Below, one piece after another: positions 49,101 to 61,429 of a stretch of DNA of 64,000 bases. The stretch spans positions 1-64,000 of the forward strand of contig JABYQS010000065.1 in assembly GCA_022592435.1 (NCBI GenBank), given 5' to 3'. The first letter of the stretch is position 1; each line of letters opens with the position of its first letter. Position numbers and translations under genes: made by a program. The notes under the pieces were generated by a model, which worked only from the letters and a program-made list of their open reading frames with translations, was not told where the DNA came from and did not search any database. The stretch comes from Cerioporus squamosus (Eukaryota; Basidiomycota; Agaricomycetes; Polyporales; Polyporaceae).

Positions 49101-50757
49101 GACGACCCCGCTGCCCTCGCTACGAGCGCGTTTAGACGGTGGGAGCGAGGCTGTATAGCATGAGAACCCGTCAAAGCAGAACGCTTCACGAAGCACCTCG
49201 TCGGGAACTACTTGGCGCGTTCAATATGGCAATGGGATGCAGCACTCTCGGAGTCGCTCAAAGGTCCCGGACAGCGGGCCTGGAGCGGCTAATACTATGG
49301 GGCCCGAAACTCTCTGCTTCTGCAAAGCTCCTCAAGAACTGATCCCGGTCCAATGAAGCCCCGCGCCCATCCAACGCACCGGGCGATACAGTGGAAGCAT
49401 GCGGGCCCCTGGGGAACCGAGACCAGGGACTACATGCTGAAGATCCAAAGACAGGCCTGAACTGGAAACGCCGTCATCCGAGCGCAAGCGCGAAGGATTC
49501 GCGTTACTGCGTAGACGTTCAACTCTGAACCCTATCTGAGTCTTTGCGAAACGCCGCTGGTCGACCACCATCAGCGGGCGGCGCGCCTGCTCATGTCGGG
49601 GCGCAAAATCCGCCCACCGCAGCAAACGTAGTCCCGAGGCCGCACAGATCCCACGCCCACCTCCGAGTCCTTCAGACAGAGAACGTTCTCTCGTCCCGAC
49701 AGAGGCGATGGTATGAATGGCGCAAGGTCGGCGTAAACTTGCGCTTCCCCGACGTGCCCGCACGATTTCTATCAGCGCTATGAACTACTCACAGGAGACT
49801 TAGCGCAATCGCGCGTCTTGGGTTCCCTGCCAGTGGCCTGCTTGCCAGTCGGACCGCACAGTGCGACAGGTATCCTCTATCTAACTGACAGCACGGATGA
49901 TATTGGGCGCTGTCGTTGCCAGGGATGAAGAAGATGGGCACGCACTAGAAGAACGTCGCGAAAGAGTTCGCTGACAAACGGCGCGGGTCGTCCGGGAGTG
50001 AGCGTTCTCGTACAAGGCGTCCTTTGTAGTCGGGGAGGCACGCCATACACGAGGTGACCCGATGGCCTGGGTGGGACCACGGCCGACCCTGTACTCCACT
50101 ATTAGACATTGCGCTTGGCGGGATAGTGCAAGGTTTGGTCGCAGTAGCCCGGATGGACATACTCCAGAGCATGGCCCATCACAATGACGTTGGATACTCC
50201 GTACCGGCGACATGCCTGTAGGAACGGTCTCGTATAAGCAACGGTAGATTCCCCGTACTGGTGTCAAACCTTCATGAACCCGTATCGTAGGAGCGTAACG
50301 CAGGTGTGTCTGTAGTCTTTCCACGTATGATGAGGTGGCATGAGTCCATGTCGTGGGGCGCTCCGTGTATATCATCTATCATCGGAGGTTATGGCTTCCA
50401 GCGCTGAAGTTGCGTTAGACGACTCACCGCTCTTGGGAGCACGGCGATGGACATACTATGCATCGGCTAGATACCGGTGCACCATAATCGTTTAGGATGC
50501 GTGTTAGACGAGGATCCCACTCAGGAAGTCGATACCAAACTCACTCTATAAATACCTCGCGCTCATCTGCAGTATTAAGCGTCTAGCAAACCGACGTGAA
50601 ACTCGAGATCCAATAATTCATCCACACATGACAGTGATATACACATGGCTGGTACACTTCGAAGTTCGGAGAAGTACAACGTGGACCATTCTCTACGCGG
50701 ATGACTTTGATTGAGTTTGCCTGCTATACTTTGGAACGACGCAGGGACTTACGCAGA
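46197..50757. other. 4.6-kb gene-poor region
   Basis: No domain, repeat or RNA gene was recognised. A 222-codon plus-strand frame (46420-47088) is listed separately. On the minus strand about 50124-50260 reads like a short terminal exon (ACRRYGVSNVIVMGHALEYV before a stop) but has no joinable partner. Confidence 0.4.
46420..47088 (+). CDS. Hypothetical open frame, 222 codons
   Basis: This uninterrupted frame begins at an ATG and has a moderately protein-like composition (for example TLEQIAIEGSRVLFGG and LHWLLVLRSTWIDAVAELTR). No family is recognised and it may be chance in GC-rich sequence. Confidence 0.22.
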   Translation: MGTQESLVESSWEVEVADNQRLMDATLEQIAIEGSRVLFGGTPVRLLRRTASARVWGLTSIAANGPGYIQDPSTPGAVTLKSYRACIAPSLTSSTSAADSINACIRNSEEAAELGVANVSSDISSSEHLHETDLHWLLVLRSTWIDAVAELTRSTVPGPVVLAVNMRMDTGRKPHQIFRMSWHTNEGLSRGEGDRKLAGRRCFLRYIVRLGYGDTGSRPNGC

Positions 50758-51973
50758 TTAATCCGACCCTACTACATTGCCCTGGTATTGACTGGCCGCT
50801 GCGGCCGCACTGGCGACAGCAGCGAGCATGGTGACCCACCAAGCCCGGTACAAGGTCTGCCACCCTTCTTCGTCTATAATGCGTTTGGCGCAATCCACGA
50901 AACCGAGGTAGGGGTCCTTCTCGTGGCGCAGTCTGACACGCAAGTAGTCAGCGCCCACACTGCGCAAACGGCTTGCGAAACTCACCCAATCACGTCCTCC
51001 TCTTGCCCGGAGTACTCGGCGTACTCTGGCGCCTCAATGGCATCGTCCTCGACTTCTTGTTCCACGGAATTGTATTCTGAGGCCGAGTGGTTGCGCTGGA
51101 TGGCGAGCTTCGTGGTCATCACCTCGAGCGGGCAGATGATGACGGTACTGAGCATCTCGATTAGAACGTAGATGCCGAATTTGACAGACGAGAAGCTGTC
51201 GCCCGCCAACAGAAGGGTCCGCAGACTCCGGAGAATCACGACGGTGTACGAGATGTGAAGTACTTGAGCGGTCAGAAGCCCTGGGGTAAGGTACAAAACC
51301 CAGGGCTTGCGGCGCTCTGTCGGGGTGAGCAGGATCCGGAGGGAATATAGGGGGCGGAACCAGGGCAGTCTGTAAGGCGTTACGATGGAACGGTAGGTGA
51401 TGATAGCAGCAGGAAGGGCCACGAGCATTCCAAAAATGCCGTAAACGAGAGTTGCCAGGATACCGACGTCAGGAGGGTCGATACGCCCGTGACTCGCAAG
51501 CCGCTTGGAGTCGAGGGCGGCGATAGCGAATCCGGTCATGACCAGAGTCGCGATTCCGGTCGGCACTATAAGGCGTCAGTTCTCTGCCGCGGTAGTGTTG
51601 CATAACTACTCACTGAGGCCCTTGTACAAGCCTGCCCACCCCTATGAGGTGCTCAGTCTGTGCTTGCAGACTTGTGGCAAACATGGTGACGCACCTCGAT
51701 GCGGTATACCCTCCTCAGCATTCCAAAGAACGACGTGACGATGGGGCCAGTATGGACATTCACATTGCCCTCGGGATCAAGCTGGAGGGCCTTCGGATTG
51801 TAGTTCGCTGTCCTGCAACGTCAGCGTGCGCCACTACCTAGGAACGCTGCCGCAGTCTCCTCACCTCGCAACCTGACCAGCGCGCCGGTGAGCGGCACAG
51901 TGATTCCGAGCGACACAACCAGCGAGATGACGAGAGTTACAGAAAGCACTATGAGCTCGAAGAAACCAGCCAT
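50758..51973 (-). CDS. Mitochondrial carrier-like protein
   Basis: Five exons: 51865-51973, 51695-51807, 51614-51641, 50986-51565 and 50758-50959, giving 343 residues. Repeated membrane helices are linked by matrix segments of the carrier type: FGMLRRVYRIEGWAGLYKGL in the first half, CPLEVMTTKLAIQRN in the middle and AKRIIDEEGWQTLYRAWWVT near the end. The E-G-W-x-x-L-Y-[KR] element and one P-x-E-x-x-x-x-K signature support the family, but the first signature is degenerate (PLTGALVRL), so it may be a divergent or outer-membrane-type member. An acidic Glu/Asp/Tyr-rich loop (EYNSVEQEVEDDAIEAPEY) lies between repeats two and three. Substrate unknown. Confidence 0.78.
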
Positions 51974-53797
51974 GGCGGGCAGATGGGGGTAGAGAGGCAA
52001 GGACGCGTTGGCTGTCCGGGCGCAGCGCGCGAGGACTTGGCCTCGCCGCGCCCCCCGCAGCCCGCCCTAATGCGGCAAGTACAGCCACCGGGCACCGCCA
52101 GGCCAAAGTAGCCCAAACTCGACCCACAGTTTCCCAGGCATCCTTCTCTTCAACCACCACCATCTCATCCCATCGATGATGCCCTCCTCTCCATCCTCGC
52201 TGCTGTTCTCTCCCACAGCTGCGAGGAGTTGTTGTGTGCAAACTACTACGTCTTCAGGTGCTATGGCGACCGTCTTCGACTGATTCGCCGGTGCATTCTA
52301 CCTGCGCCGTGCTATGGTAGTCGGCCAGCGATGGCGGTGACGTGGCAATCAATTTGCTGCCGGGAGGTGCGATAACAACACAATCGGTGGTACTGATGTC
52401 TGGATCATGCCTGAAGAGTGACAAGGATTGACTTCATCGTGGTCTCCAGTGAGGCCCTGAAAAGCGGGAAGGTGCGCGAGAGTCGTGCTCAATCAGATAT
52501 CGCGTTAGACTGACTTTTCCTTTCGTGTGAACAGGTAGTCGAGCTTACCTCGGTGGCCCGGTGCTATATGAAGATTTGATGAGCAAAATGCATCTCTATT
52601 CTGGCCGTTCACTCTGGTTTCATGCCTGCAGCGTCATGCTTACTGTCTGTATCCGCACTCGGGATCATGTATGATCTGTTCGCCTCAATCATCTGCCCAA
52701 CCATGAAGCTCTCGCGAACTTCCAAGGCAGCATGTCGGTGGCTGGTGCTGCACACCGGTTGAGTTGCAGGATCTGCTCCGTGTCTTGTCAGGTTCGTTTG
52801 CTTAGTGCTCTCTGATTGTTTCACGATGACCGACTCTACATTGGACAGGAAGCGCCGGTGGACTGTTCAACTACCTGCCCTGAAATGGCGTCTAGGCTGT
52901 GGACAATCATGTCTGAGAGGTGCCAACTCTGTCCACGGGAGCTTCTTGCAATGCCGGCAAGCAGGATTTCCATCGTGGATGCTCATTCGCTAGTTTAAGG
53001 TCGTCTCCCTCGGAGGCTCGTTTAGCTCGATCGATCACGGAGAAGGGTGCAACGCTTGAGGTGTATCTGCCGCTCGACCAACCCAGTGGTGGACAGGTGT
53101 GCTAGGGACAAGCTCACGCATCCACGATATCTTCTGGTACGCCCTTCAATACGCCGATGCACCACTTCTGAGCTCTCCTCTACTGTTGACGTCGACTACG
53201 ACGAGACTTCTGGCATCCCCGCCATTGAGGACCGCTCTCAAACCCGCCCCTCTGTCCCTTCATCCGTTGCCCTATCATCCTACGCACTCCTGGTCCATCA
53301 CTCCATTCCTTTTCCTACACCTACTCGGGCACATTCCTGCTCTCAACCAAGGTCGATGACTTGACCATACTTGTTGTATCCTATTGGTGTGCCTCTCATG
53401 CTACTGCGAGTGTAGGAGTAGGCTAGAATCATAAAACAATCCTTTCAAATATCTTCATGCGATACCTTGTGTGCGTGTGCGACATCGTCCATTCGATATG
53501 CGTGGGGCACTCGCTACCAACCTCCATACGTTGGTGTATACGTCTAGTCTGTGAGAGGACCTGTAAGGTATGCTTGTCCAGTGTGGGTCGTTGCATGCGT
53601 TCGCTGTAAGTGCAAGGGTCGATGCACTGTCGCACGACGGCCACCGAGCGTCCCGCCGCCACGGCAGTTTGACTCTCCGACTGTAGCCACATCATTTGGG
53701 TTCCTTTGCCTTGTTGTCTATCTCCCACCTCCGCAAGTCGACCTCGACCTCTGCTATCCTCCCCTCCCTCCCTCTAACGACTTAGACAATCTCCAAG
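51974..53797. other. Divergent intergenic region, no gene supported
   Basis: The spacer separates the carrier gene and the Fun30-like gene. Its right end is pyrimidine-rich (leader of the remodeller). No reading frame with a recognisable feature was found. Confidence 0.5.
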
Positions 53798-56700
53798 ATG
53801 TCTCTTGGACCCGATGCCAGCGCTGCTCGAGTGAGTAGAAATGGTTTTTGTGCTGGAGGTGGTAATCGTCGTCTAACCAGCTCGTCCGTGGCTGGCTATG
53901 TCATGACAGAAAGCGGCATTGGAACAACTCAAGTTTAAGAAGATTCAAAAGCAGCAGAACGCGTCGTTGAGCCATTCAGAATCACCAGCACCATCGTCGT
54001 GGACGACCAACGGCAACAACACGACGGTGGTTCCGCCCCCGCAGTCTCGCGACGCTACAGCCACATCGCGCTACTTCCCCCCACCACCATCGTCCTCTGG
54101 GACCGTCCTCGTTCCTAGCTCCAGTCCTCTGCGTCCCGATCCTTCTGATCAGTCCAAGTCTGCCTCCAACGCATGGGATTTGTTCAATGATACGGTACCC
54201 GGCCTAAGTCGCCCTGATCCACAAGTACGCTCTACCCCACTTCCGCTTGACCCACTATCCGCACCCAGCGGCTTCCGTCTACCGAATGGCGTGTCCAACG
54301 CGTCGTCCACGCGTCCATCGTCAGCCGCAAGCAGGAAGCTGTCAGAAATGGAAGATGGGGAGGATGGGGAGCGTCCTAGGAAGAGGCTGAACATGGGTCC
54401 CACCAATTCGCGAGACCCCATCGACTTCCTTACCCCCGGAACGTCAAATGTCCGTACCCCCGGGCAGCGACATACGGCCCCGAACACGTCACTGTCGTCG
54501 ATCTCCTTGTCATCCGACGACTCCTTTCCCGATGCCAGAGACCTTGTCAGCGGTGCGTCCCATCCTCGCATTGTACGTGGTCAGCACGCGCCGGAAGAGA
54601 AGCCATCGTCGTCCTCGTCCACGCAAGCCAATGAGGACGACTCTCACTTCATGCGTTTCCGTCTCACTGTAATCGAGCACGATACCGACCTCGTTCGCGC
54701 GGCGTGGAAGGAGGCTGGCGGTGACGTTCCCAAGGCTTCAGCACTCCTCGTTAACCCCTCCTGGAAACCACGTCCGAAGACACCTCCACCCAAGAGCAAG
54801 GATCCTGCTGTCGAGACGGGGCGGGTGAAGGAGGTCGTGGAGGCGAACAAGGCGCAGCGTCTTGCGGTGAAGGAGAAGGGCAAGAAGTCGATGATCTACA
54901 AGAACCGTATCGACGGCAAGCCCGCGAGTGACGCAGGTCCGTCGACCCCGCCTCCACCCAAGGCACCTCCCATGATCCTTGATTCGCCTATGAGCCCGGA
55001 GATCGTCAAGTCGCGGAAACGACTGCGACGGAAGGTCGTTGCGTCGGACTCCGAGGCAGAGTTCGTCGACAGCGACGATGCCGGCGACGATGACCACGAC
55101 TCGAACGCGGACGAGCAACGGGCTCTCGATTACTTCAATCGGACGGCAGCGGAAGGCTTGCAAGAGTTGACAGGTGTGTGCCATATGCTGCATTGCTGCG
55201 GGGTGTCGATGCTTAGACCGCCGGCGTAGGCTGTAGCCCTGAGCAGGCCCAGAAGATCATCGAGCTTCGACCGTATACGTCTGTCGAGGACCTCAACACC
55301 AAGCTCGGTCAGGGCAAGAAGAAGGCCGGGCCCGCGGGCATTAGCCCACGTATGTTCGCGGACAGTGCTACCATCTTCCAAGGCTACGGCAGGGTCGATA
55401 GTATCCTGGAGGATTGCGAGGGCATCGGTGCGGAGCTGAAGAAAGAGATCGCCCGGTGGAGTCATGGTAAGGCGACCGCGAACGGGAAAGCCAAGGGCAA
55501 GCAGCGCGACCCCAACGGAACGTCACGCGACTCGTCCGTCTCTGCTGAGGAGGGCGCCCTCACCCTCACGCACATGTCCGCTCCCGACCACAAGCCGAAG
55601 TACTACATGACGGTTCAACCCTCCCTTCTCCAGCCCGGGGTCACGTTGAAGGAGTACCAGATGATTGGAGTCAACTGGTTGAGTCTGCTGTACCAGAAGG
55701 GCCTCAGTTGCATCCTGGCAGACGAGATGGGTGAGTGGCCGTCTCGCTCTGCCCCGTCCCGTGCGTCCTGACTTGGGCCCATAAGGTCTCGGAAAGACCG
55801 TGCAAGTCATCAGCTTCTTTGCGCACCTGAAAGAACGGGGCCGAAACGGGCCTCATCTTATTGTGGTCCCGTAAGTTGTCCAAGGCAATCCCTTCTGATA
55901 GTCTATCCTCACTATGCCTACAGGTCATCGACACTGGAGAACTGGTGTCGCGAGTTCCAGAAGTTCGCCGGTGACAACATCAAGGTCGAGACCTACTACG
56001 CTGATAAGGCCGAGCGACCCAAGCTTCGAGAGATGCTGAACAACACCGTCACGACCAAGAAGTCGGGTGGATGGAACGTCCTCATCACGACCTACAACCT
56101 GGCTCAGGGTGACGATCATGACCGCAAATTCTTCCGGAGAATCGAGTGGGACGTGAGTGTTGCCTCTTTTATCTGCTGTTGCTGTGAAGATATGAACCTC
56201 GGCCGCAGACCTGTGTCTTCGACGAGGGTCACGTCTTGAAGAACTTCCAGTCGCAACGGTACCAGGCGCTACTACGGTACAAGTCGCGATGGAGACTGCT
56301 TCTCACCGGGACACCGCTTCAGAACAACCTGCAGGAGCTGGTCGTAGGTGTCCTTCGCTTGTCATGAGCGCTGACCAGAAGCTGAGCAAGCGGACTAGTC
56401 GTTAATGAACTTCATTTTGCCCGACCAATTCGCGGACGATCTAGACTCGCTGCGCGCGGTGTTCAAGACGAAGGGTGACTCGAAGGTGACCCTGCTTGCC
56501 CAGCAGCGTGTCTCGCGGGCGAAGAAGATGATGACGCCTTTCGTTCTTCGGCGGCGGAAGGATCAGGTACGTTGTTGTGCTTCTCAGCTCCGGACGGGGG
56601 CTTACTGTTCTTCAGGTCCTCCAAGATTTACCAAAGAAGACCGAGCGCATAGAGTGGTGCGACATGACACCGCTCCAGAAAGCCATCTACAACGAGGCTT

Positions 56701-57863
56701 TGCAGCGCTCGCGAAGACCATCTACGACCTCGAAAATGGCAGCACCGAGGCCTCGACGCTCCAGTGGTGAACGGTCGTGGGAAGCCGGTCAAGAAAAAGA
56801 CCCGCGCCACTGCACGGACCAAGGACAAGATGTACCTTGAGAACAGCTCGAACGTACTCATGGACTTGCGGAAGGCGGTCTCGCATCCTATGCTGTTCCG
56901 GAGGCGCTTTGATGACGATAAGCTCAATGCGATTACGAAGCTGTTGCTGAAGGAGCCGGACTTCAAGAAGAGAGGAGCGCTCTTCGACTACGTCAAGGAG
57001 GATATGGAGGTCATGACCGATGCTGAGCTGCAGCACTTGTGTGCTACATACAAGGTACAGTGTTCCGCCAACTGTGAGCATGGATGGCTCGCTGACTTGA
57101 GATGTAGTCGCTGCGGAGATACATCCAGGACGAGGAATGTTACATGGAAGCGGGCAAAGTCAAGGTCCTGCTGTCGCTCCTCGAGAGATACCAGGCAGAG
57201 GGACGGCGGTTGTTGATCTTCTCGCAGGTGCGTCTGCCGCTTGCTTGAGTTATGGTGTTGGTGTTGAGATCTCCCCTCGACGGATAGTTTACGCAAGTCT
57301 TGGACATCCTCCAGAAAGTCCTCGACATCAAGAAGGTCAAATACCTCGTGCTGACCGGCTCCACTCCCGTCGACGTCCGCCAGACGCTGGTAGACGAGTT
57401 CACCGACGATGAGAGCATTCCTGTGTTTTTGCTCTCTACGAAAGCCGGTGGTATGGGCATCAACCTCACCGCAGCGAGCGTTGTCATTATGTCAGTCCTA
57501 TCATGCATACTTTTTCTCATGAGCTCGCTTCTGACAACCGAACCCTCTCACAGGTTCGACCAGGACTTCAACCCTCACAACGACAAGCAAGCGCAGGACC
57601 GTGCTTACCGCATAGGCCAGAAGCGCGATGTGGACGTGGTGAAGCTGATCACAAAGGGGTCGATCGAGGAGGACATGCTTGCTCTCGGTCAGATGAAGCT
57701 TGCGTTGGACGAGGCTGTCGCGGGAGAAGAGGCCGAGGAGCGCATCGAGCGCGAGATGAAGATGTCGCTCATGAACGCAGTGCGGAAGAAGCTGGTGACG
57801 GACGAAGACGTCGAGATGAAGGACGCGACTGCGCCCACCGAGCCTGGAGCAGCAAAGAAGTAG
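53798..57863 (+). CDS. Fun30/SMARCAD1-type SNF2 chromatin remodelling ATPase
   Basis: Exon 1 is 53798-53830 ([11 protein letters not shown]) and exon 2 starts at 53910; about eleven exons follow. A disordered Ser-rich N terminus leads to a CUE-like helix pair ([20 protein letters not shown]), an acidic stretch, a helical [20 protein letters not shown] segment and the SNF2 core. ATPase motifs: [12 protein letters not shown] (I), LITTYNLA (Ia region), [10 protein letters not shown] (II, DEGH as in Fun30/SMARCAD1), [14 protein letters not shown] (III), FVLRRRKDQ, then [29 protein letters not shown] (V) and [12 protein letters not shown] (VI). These remodellers act in heterochromatin and DNA-end resection. 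Between 56700 and 56765 two single bases appear missing: after EALQRSR and after STEAS. No intron can explain this, so consensus errors are likely in this otherwise conserved gene. Confidence 0.93.
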
Positions 57864-58641
57864 GCGGATCCCATCACATCATATCAGTAGAGTATACCCG
57901 TCCCAGCCGCACATTGCATCGCACGCTGCACATAATGGTAATGTTTGTCAAGTCATGCATACGCACTGCTGTATCTATCGCTGTACTTTAGTCTTGGTTC
58001 TGTTGCTGTCGTTTGCATACTGGCGCTGGCACTCGAATCCCAGAAACTTCCTCTATTGCTTGCTCCGCTGCGCTGGTCTCGTACCAGCTCGCACCCCGAT
58101 GTGCGAGTATGAAACTACACCGTGCTCAAGCTAAGCTGCGTTACGAGTATGAAATACAGTAGTAGAGCCTCCTCCGACATGCACAGCATTCTGATCCTCC
58201 GAGTGTGAGCGGATCTTGGTCTATGGTCGCTCCGGATCCTCGTGTCGTACCACTTCTATCACCCAAAACATGTCATGTTCGCCCACCAGTACGTCTGTAC
58301 GGTTATCCTATTGGTGTCTCGGTAGTCATGGACTCATAGGATCATGATGCCGCTCCGGTGTTCAGGGTGGGCTATACGGTACCAGCACTAACCGGCGACG
58401 CGTCTCCAATGTCCCATTCAAACCACTCGTCCACATTCGTTAATTTAGTCAAACCGTCTGCCAGAGAGGAGCGTCAACCATGCCGAGCCACTCCGGAGTC
58501 AGGCGATTGTCCTGAGCACTCGACGCGCAGGGCGGTTGGTACTATTGGCCCCGCAGCAGTTGTATCTCCATAAAGCATGGTGACAGCATAGTACGTATTT
58601 TAGGCCCCCTATTCACTCGCGCATATCCAGCTCACTATTCA
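57864..58641. other. Intergenic, no gene supported
   Basis: 3-prime flank of the remodeller and promoter of the first HAD-terpene cyclase gene. No repeat or exon was recognised. Confidence 0.5.
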
Positions 58642-60268
58642 ATGACGGTATTCCTGAGGCGCGGCTACACCAACTTCATCTTCGACGTCTCCGACGTCCT
58701 CCTCACCTGGCCCTCCGATCTCACCTGCCCTATCGACCGGAAAGTCCTACGCTCCTGCCTAGTCTCGGGGACATGGTTTCGCTACGAGTCGGGAGCCATC
58801 TCGAAGGAGGAGTGCCTCCAACGGCTCTCCGCCCGGTTTTCACTTGAACCATCGGTCATCGACGACGCTTGGAAACACGTAACGCACGCGCTCCGCCCCA
58901 ACACAGAGTTGATCGCGCTCATCAAGGAGATCAAGGCGGCCGCCCCAGGCAAGGTGCGAGTGTTTGGAGCGTCCAACGTCTCCGCCCTGGACTACGAGTA
59001 TTTCCGCTCGAGGACAGACCTCGATTGGTCGATCTTCGATGCAGTCTTCACCTCCCATGAACTCGGGACCCGCCTGTGCAGTCCAGGGTTTTTCAAACGC
59101 CTACCTGAGCACGTCCAAATCAACTACGAGGACGCTGTTTACGTGGGGCACATCCAAGACGCCGACGACGTGGTGAATGCGAGGTCCTTCGGCATGCATG
59201 GCATCCTGCTTGGGGACCTCAAGGAGAACCGGCGGGAGATGCTCAACCTCGTAGGGGATCCCGTGAAGCGCGGATGGGAGTACCTGCGGGCTAATGCTGG
59301 CAAGCATGCCTCTGAGCTGGACAAATCCGCAGTCACGTTCACGGACAACTTCAGCCAGCTTCTCATTCTGGAGGCGACTGGCGACAGGTAAGTAACGCTC
59401 ATCGCTACACACGAGAAGTCCCGAGCTGATATGGATCGTAGGAGCCTGGTCACGCTCACCGAACCTTCACGGCATTGGAACTACTTCCAAGGTCAGTCCG
59501 GCATGTTTTCTCCATGCTGTTGCGACAAACCGCTCAAATTGGTTTCAGGCAAGGGTCTATTGACCTACGAGAAGTTCCCGGATGACTTGGACACCACCTC
59601 GTTGGGCCTGGTAACGATGAAGCCCTCGAAGGAGCTCGTTCATTCTATCATGGACGAGATGCTTAAATGCCTCAGCCCAGATGGTCTACCATATGTGAGT
59701 ACCTGTCCTCTTACGACTGCAAGCGCACTCTGACATACCCGCGCAGAGCTACTTCGACCCTGAACTTCCCCGCCTGGACCCCGCTCTCTCCGTGAACGTC
59801 CTGCATCTCTTCTATACCCATGGCCGCGGACATCAGCTCCCGGGCGCGCTTGAGTGGGTACGCTCGGTGCTTCAAAACCGCGCATACCTTCAAGGCACAC
59901 GCTACTACTTTGCCGAAAGCATCCTCTTCTTCGTCGGACGGCTCCTCCAGACGTCAGACGACGCGCATCTACACGAGACACTCGAGGATCTCCTCCGTGA
60001 GTGCGTGCAGGAGCTCATCGGCGCGCCCGGGGACTCCCTGGCCCTCGCGTTCCGCATCATAACGTGCGCGAGCCTGGGAATCGAGGACGACATTGACATG
60101 CGGAGTCTACTTCCGCTGCAGCGGGAAGACGGCGGATGGGAGATTGGCTGGCTCACCAAGTACGGGATATCGGGTATGAAGGTGGGGAGTCGTGGATATA
60201 CCACGGCCATGGCTATAAAGGCCATCGAGGACCTTGACAGACTGCGGGCGAAGGTGACCAGCGCTTGA
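58642..60268 (+). CDS. HAD-class II terpene cyclase fusion, copy 1 (drimane-synthase-like)
   Basis: Four exons: 58642-59387, 59442-59491, 59549-59694 and 59747-60268, 487 residues, no frame break. Residues 1-220 are a HAD-like domain: nucleophile motif FIFDVSDVLLTW (Asp15), VFGASNVS (motif II), SPGFFKR (motif III Lys). Residues 250-487 are a terpene cyclase beta-domain with the class II acid motif DLDTT at 278-282 and a QW-like REDGGWEIGW. This architecture is known from AstC-type sesquiterpene cyclases and HAD-fused drimenol synthases, which protonate farnesyl diphosphate to a bicyclic drimane. Motif IV is altered: where family members have a VDD metal-binding pair, this protein has VGH (169-170), so phosphatase activity is doubtful. 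No signal peptide; cytosolic. A second copy lies 1.2 kb downstream. Confidence 0.88.
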
Positions 60269-61429
60269 GTCAGGTACGATTTCAAGACTATCCGACTCGG
60301 AAGCCACTGCGGCGCGGGAGATCAGACCATAGAATATACTTTACAGATGGAGGAGTAAGCTTATGATCGTACGATGACCTACAACTTGTACAAGACTATT
60401 CAGTTCCGTGAGATCTGCATGCCTCATTGGGACTCTTTACTACTTGACGCTTGCCACCGTTTGCGTAGCCTTCACAAGGCCTTCATCACGAATGGCCACT
60501 CCGACCGGGACTCTGGTACATTTGGAATTGAGGTGAGTATGTGCCACATCCGACTCAGTGCTGAAAATGCCGAATGGCACCGATCGCCCGTCAGACGTCT
60601 ATAGCCTCACTGCGCCTGCTTGATCTACGCGCCCTAGGATTGAAATTGATAGACCGGTGGTCCTGACTCTGCCCCGAAGGTGCGTTGAATTCACAAGTAC
60701 TCTACTCCCGTCAGCGTCTCTGACGATCCAGCAGCCCAGTCAAGGTGTACGCTCATACGCGTGACGTTATAGATATGTGTCGTAGTTCTCCTTGGCGGCC
60801 CTGGAGCTTCTCGTGGCCTCGTATCAGGCGGCGAGAGACCTTGAAGGAGTGCCAGTGCCCAGGCCCGTCCAAGGCTGGCACTGAGCGTATGTGAAGAAAA
60901 GAAGAAGAACGTGCGTCAGCCCATGTTAGCACGCGACCAGTACTCCAACCACAAATCCTGAAGGTAGTCGACTGTGCTAGCAGGTGACAGCTCCGACCTC
61001 TCAAGTCCTTCGGCGGTTGAAACGCTGACATTCATCAAACATATATGACAGGAATGCCCGCGCTTCCATAGCGACTGAATGGAATGAATACTACTACCCG
61101 GCTCCTGTGAACAAGGCGTTGTTCGGCTGAGGTACGTCAAATGCTGGATATCCGCGGCATAGTCCCAAACGGAGAAATTCACATTCTCTGTCACAAGGTG
61201 TCACCTTTAGTCAATACTTCTGCTGTCAAGTCCCGCTCGCCAAGCCGAGACATCCGGTTGACATTACCAGCCGACTCATTCGATTCCTCTAGGACATCGA
61301 TCGCGCTGATACGACAAATGGGCCGACATCGGTTGTTTCGCTGGGATATAAAGCAATACTAGGAGAGGCATGTCGGGGGCCGAGTCATCCGCCCTTCATA
61401 CCTGACCTACCATCTCACAGCCGAGAACG
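60269..61429. other. Intergenic region between the tandem cyclase genes
   Basis: The spacer contains a TATAAA near its right end and, on the minus strand at 60916-61190, a weakly protein-like frame without recognised domains. No third cyclase copy is present. Confidence 0.45.
61347..61352 (+). promoter_or_regulatory. TATA box of second HAD-terpene cyclase gene
   Basis: TATAAA sits 78 bases upstream of the ATG at 61430, a normal core-promoter position. No equivalent was seen upstream of copy 1. Confidence 0.5.
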
